Assembly (NCBI RefSeq): GCF_000020485.1
Contig: NC_011899.1
Location: 1,520,501 to 1,584,500, forward strand
Length of the DNA: 64,000 bases
Direction of reading: 5' to 3'
Source of the DNA: Halothermothrix orenii H 168
GTDB taxonomy: Bacteria > Bacillota > Halanaerobiia > Halanaerobiales > Halothermotrichaceae
Below are positions 61,557 to 64,000 of the stretch, one piece after another; position 1 is the first letter of the stretch; each line of letters begins with the position of its first letter. Position numbers and translations under genes: made by a program. The notes below the pieces were generated by a model. It worked only from the letters and a program-made list of their open reading frames with translations, did not search any database and was not told the DNA's origin.

Positions 61557-63338
61557 ATGTCTAAAAACATCATTATTCTGGGGGCCGGGTATGGTGGTGT
61601 CGCAGCAGCTAAAAAATTACACAAATTATTAAAAAAGAAGGATGACACTACCATTACCCTGATCGATAAAAACCCCTTCCATACCTTGCTTACTGAAATT
61701 CATCAGGTGGCGGGTAATAGAATTGATGAAGATGGGGTTAAAATTGGTCTTAATGAACTATTTGAATCAACTAAAGTTAATGTAGTCCAGGATCAAATCA
61801 AGGACATCGATTTTGAAAACAAAACACTAAAATCTGATAATTATCTATATAATTATGATTATCTCATTCTGGGTACCGGTAGTGAACCAGCTGATTGCGG
61901 GGTTAAAGGTGTTGCTGACTATGCCTACACTTTATGGTCAATAGATGATGCCAAAAAAATCAAAAAACACATAATAGAAATGTTCCAGAGAGCCCGGGTT
62001 GTTGATGATCCTGCCCTCAGGAAGGAATTACTGACTTTTGTCGTCTGTGGGGGTGGGTTTACCGGGGTTGAAATGGTTGGAGAATTAGTTGAATGGATGG
62101 ATGACCTCTGTTACCAGTACGGAATTGACAGAAGTGAAATCGACCTTTATTTATGTGAGGGTCTGGACAGAATTCTACCCAATTTAAATGACAAACTGGT
62201 AGACAAAGCCATGAAATATCTTGATAAAGTTGGTGTCAAGGTCAAAACCGGTTCTTTCGTATCTGAAGTTAAAGAAGACGGTTTAACCATGGCAAATGGG
62301 GACACATTAAAAACCAGAACAGTTATCTGGAACTGTGGTGTTGTTGCTTCAGACTTTGCAGCCAATCTCGGTTTAGATACCGATAAAGCCGGCAGGGTAA
62401 AGGTTAATAAGTATCTCCAGACTGAAAAATATCCTGAAGTTTATGCCATCGGAGATAACAGTCATGTTCCTAACGAAGAAGGCAAACCATTACCGGCCCT
62501 GGTAGAGACTGCCCTCCAGACCGGCGAGTGTGCTGCTGAAAATATTGTTGCCGACATCAATGGTGAACCGAAAGAAGAGATGGAACCTGATTATCACGGA
62601 ATCCTGGTCTCCATCGGCGGCAAATATGCAGTAGCTGACGTCATGGGCATGTCCTTAAAAGGCTGGTTTGGTATGTTTATGAAACATGTCGTCAATATGC
62701 ACTACCTCTTCGAAATTGGTGGATTAAAGAAAGGTTTTAATTACATCAGTAAATATTTAAAAGAACAGGGCTCCCATAAGGGACTGGTAGCCCAGGGCTT
62801 TGACCATTTTAGTCAGCGGTCCCGTACCTTCTGGGTTGCCTTCCTGCGTATATTCCTGGGTTTTCAGTGGTTATTCAGTGGCCTGGACAAAGTTCATTCA
62901 GGCTGGTTGCTTAAAGGAGACAAACTGGTAGCCGGGGCCTCAACATCCCCGATCGGGCCTAATCCTGTTGAGTGGTATGTAACCTTTATGGAAAATGTGG
63001 TTTTCGAATACCCCTTACTCTTCCAGTATATGATTACCCTGGGAGAACTGGCTCTGGCTTTCTCTCTCATCCTGGGAGTCTTCAGTACTCTGGGAGCACT
63101 GGGGTCTACTGTTATGACTATTAACTTCTTCCTGTCAGGTTTCTATCCCCAGAATCCAACCTTGCCATGGTTCCTGATGGCCTCCATCGCCTGTATCGGT
63201 GCGTCAGGTCGGGCCCTTGGACTGGATTATTATATCCTGCCATGGTTAAAGAAACTTGTCTGGGGACGCCGTAAAGGGAAAAATAAAGACCTGCAAAACG
63301 TTGTGAAACCCCTAAATGAAGGTCAGCAAAGCAGTTAA
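61557..63338 (+). CDS. ndh: type II NADH dehydrogenase fused to a C-terminal DoxX-like membrane domain
   Basis: 593 residues. Residues 1-400 are a non-pumping NADH:quinone oxidoreductase: FAD motif 'IIILGAGYGGVAAAKKL', NADH motif 'VVCGGGFTGVEMVGELVEWM' (about 162-181), and 'VYAIGDNSHV' closing the FAD site. Residues about 420-575 form four membrane spans of the DoxX/TQO type, starting 'FWVAFLRIFLGFQWLFSGLDKVHSGW'; 'PVEWYVTFMENVVF' lies in the loop. Ordinary NDH-2 is about 400-450 residues and membrane-bound by amphipathic helices. The Listeria electron-transfer Ndh2 also carries an added C-terminal membrane domain. GGGGGAGG precedes the ATG. Monocistronic with its own promoter and terminator; divergent from the FMN-binding gene. 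Confidence 0.94.
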   Translation: MSKNIIILGAGYGGVAAAKKLHKLLKKKDDTTITLIDKNPFHTLLTEIHQVAGNRIDEDGVKIGLNELFESTKVNVVQDQIKDIDFENKTLKSDNYLYNYDYLILGTGSEPADCGVKGVADYAYTLWSIDDAKKIKKHIIEMFQRARVVDDPALRKELLTFVVCGGGFTGVEMVGELVEWMDDLCYQYGIDRSEIDLYLCEGLDRILPNLNDKLVDKAMKYLDKVGVKVKTGSFVSEVKEDGLTMANGDTLKTRTVIWNCGVVASDFAANLGLDTDKAGRVKVNKYLQTEKYPEVYAIGDNSHVPNEEGKPLPALVETALQTGECAAENIVADINGEPKEEMEPDYHGILVSIGGKYAVADVMGMSLKGWFGMFMKHVVNMHYLFEIGGLKKGFNYISKYLKEQGSHKGLVAQGFDHFSQRSRTFWVAFLRIFLGFQWLFSGLDKVHSGWLLKGDKLVAGASTSPIGPNPVEWYVTFMENVVFEYPLLFQYMITLGELALAFSLILGVFSTLGALGSTVMTINFFLSGFYPQNPTLPWFLMASIACIGASGRALGLDYYILPWLKKLVWGRRKGKNKDLQNVVKPLNEGQQSS

Positions 63339-63408
63339 ATACAACCCTCTTTCAACTAAATCTATAACACAAATATCTCAAGTTAATGAATATCAAGTTA
63401 ATTAATAT

Positions 63409-63443
63409 AAGCCTCCTTCCTGTCAAGAAGGAGGCTTTCTTTA
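63409..63443. terminator. terminator between ndh and the GGDEF gene
   Basis: Perfect 10-base stem AAGCCTCCTT / AAGGAGGCTT (63409-63418 with 63428-63437), followed by TCTTTAT on the plus strand. It serves ndh and, less strongly, the convergent GGDEF gene. Confidence 0.85.
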
Positions 63444-64000
63444 TCTAACAGAATTAATCATGTTTTTACCGTCATCTTTGGATTTATATAGGGCCTTATC
63501 TGCCAGGTCTATAAGCTCAATGGCTTTCGAAACCTTACACTCAGGATATGTTGCTATCCCTCCCGAAATACTTATTTTAATCTTATGTCCCCCACCAGTC
63601 TCAAAGATATGTTTATTAACAATGCACCTTATTCTTTCCGCAATATTATAGGCTATACTGGCTCCAGTCTTTGGTAATATTAAGGCAAATTCTTCTCCCC
63701 CATACCGGGCCAGTATATCGTTTTTCCGTATATTATCCTGGAGAAGGGAAGCTACTTCTCTTAAAACCTTATCCCCGAAAAGGTGTCCATAGCTGTCATT
63801 CAATGACTTAAAGTTATCAATATCAAAAATAACCACTGATAAGGGTTTATTATTCTTTTTAGCATAAGAAAATAATCTATTGAGCCTTTTATAGAAATAC
63901 CGCTGGTTATATAGATCTGTTCCTTCATCAGTAATTGCCAGGTAATTGATTTCTTCAATTAACTCCAGTTTATTGAGTAATAACCCGGTCTGATCTGCCA
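63441..64000 (-). CDS. GGDEF diguanylate cyclase, C-terminal part (cut by window edge)
   Basis: The frame is open to the right edge, so the N-terminus is outside. Visible: the tail of a GAF-like sensor domain or linker coiled coil ('LLLNKLELIEEINYLAITDEGTDLYNQRYF'), then a full GGDEF domain with 'VVIFDIDNFKSLNDSYGHLFGDKVL' (Mg and GTP site) and active-site 'ARYGGEEFALILP' (GGEEF, an active variant). No RxxD inhibitory site is seen before GGEEF. It should make cyclic di-GMP in response to the missing N-terminal sensor. Confidence 0.93.
   Translation of the reverse strand, partial: ADQTGLLLNKLELIEEINYLAITDEGTDLYNQRYFYKRLNRLFSYAKKNNKPLSVVIFDIDNFKSLNDSYGHLFGDKVLREVASLLQDNIRKNDILARYGGEEFALILPKTGASIAYNIAERIRCIVNKHIFETGGGHKIKISISGGIATYPECKVSKAIELIDLADKALYKSKDDGKNMINSVR

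Overview
The window reads as chromosome of a low-GC, anaerobic, diderm member of the Firmicutes lineage. The best match I can recall is Halothermothrix orenii or a close relative in the Halanaerobiales, because the secreted alpha-amylase at 47371-48918 has the 515-residue length and sequence I associate with that organism's AmyA. This is recognition from memory, not a search. Supporting signs are an Rnf-type rnfC, a T-box before valS, HPr with both His15 and Ser46, and two ABC solute-binding proteins with signal-peptidase-I leaders rather than lipoboxes, as expected when there is a periplasm. Most genes are on the minus strand.

Layout. 1-7.6 kb: the start of rnfC (cut by the left edge), a SPOR protein, folC, a YuiD-like membrane protein, a CCA-adding-type nucleotidyltransferase and an FtsA-like protein with a long repetitive tail. 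7.9-19.1 kb: central carbon metabolism (transketolase, GH38 alpha-mannosidase, ptsI with ACT and UPF0210 partners, ptsH), plus pcm and a divergent cis-prenyltransferase. 19.3-29.5 kb: an EamA transporter and a sugar regulon made of a GH65 disaccharide phosphorylase, an ABC importer, a chemoreceptor and a LacI repressor, with three identical CAACCGGTTG operators. 29.7-42.5 kb: a MenA-like prenyltransferase, a MogA/MoaB protein, valS with its T-box, an orphan GHKL kinase, Hsp20, the mrfB-mrfA DNA-repair pair, SPFH-NfeD and DegV. 42.8-46.3 kb: an arsenic locus whose exporter survives only as a 46-codon C-terminal remnant, a TetR regulator, a two-gene permease and tRNA-Arg(CCU). 46.4-48.9 kb: a DUF4382 lipoprotein and amyA.

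49-63.3 kb is the most interesting part. A nearly unbroken minus-strand run encodes an SsuABC-like importer, a class III aminotransferase, a double-domain U32 protein, UbiX, a UbiA prenyltransferase, UbiD, a trans-polyprenyl diphosphate synthase and a lipoprotein ApbE flavin transferase. It is followed by a secreted protein with two FMN-binding domains and two flavinylation motifs. Divergent from this is a type II NADH dehydrogenase fused to a DoxX-like membrane domain. Together these hold nearly every part of a flavin-based extracellular electron-transfer chain of the Listeria type (NADH to quinone to covalently flavinylated surface protein), with what looks like a dedicated quinone-building pathway. 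Quinones are not something I associate with this group of fermenters, so the quinone's identity is open. The route could be O2-independent if the U32 protein acts like UbiU/UbiV. The MenA-like gene at 29.7 kb may belong to the same function.

The right edge cuts a GAF-GGDEF protein. Several start codons were moved inward to sit behind a good Shine-Dalgarno sequence; each such choice is noted in the entry.
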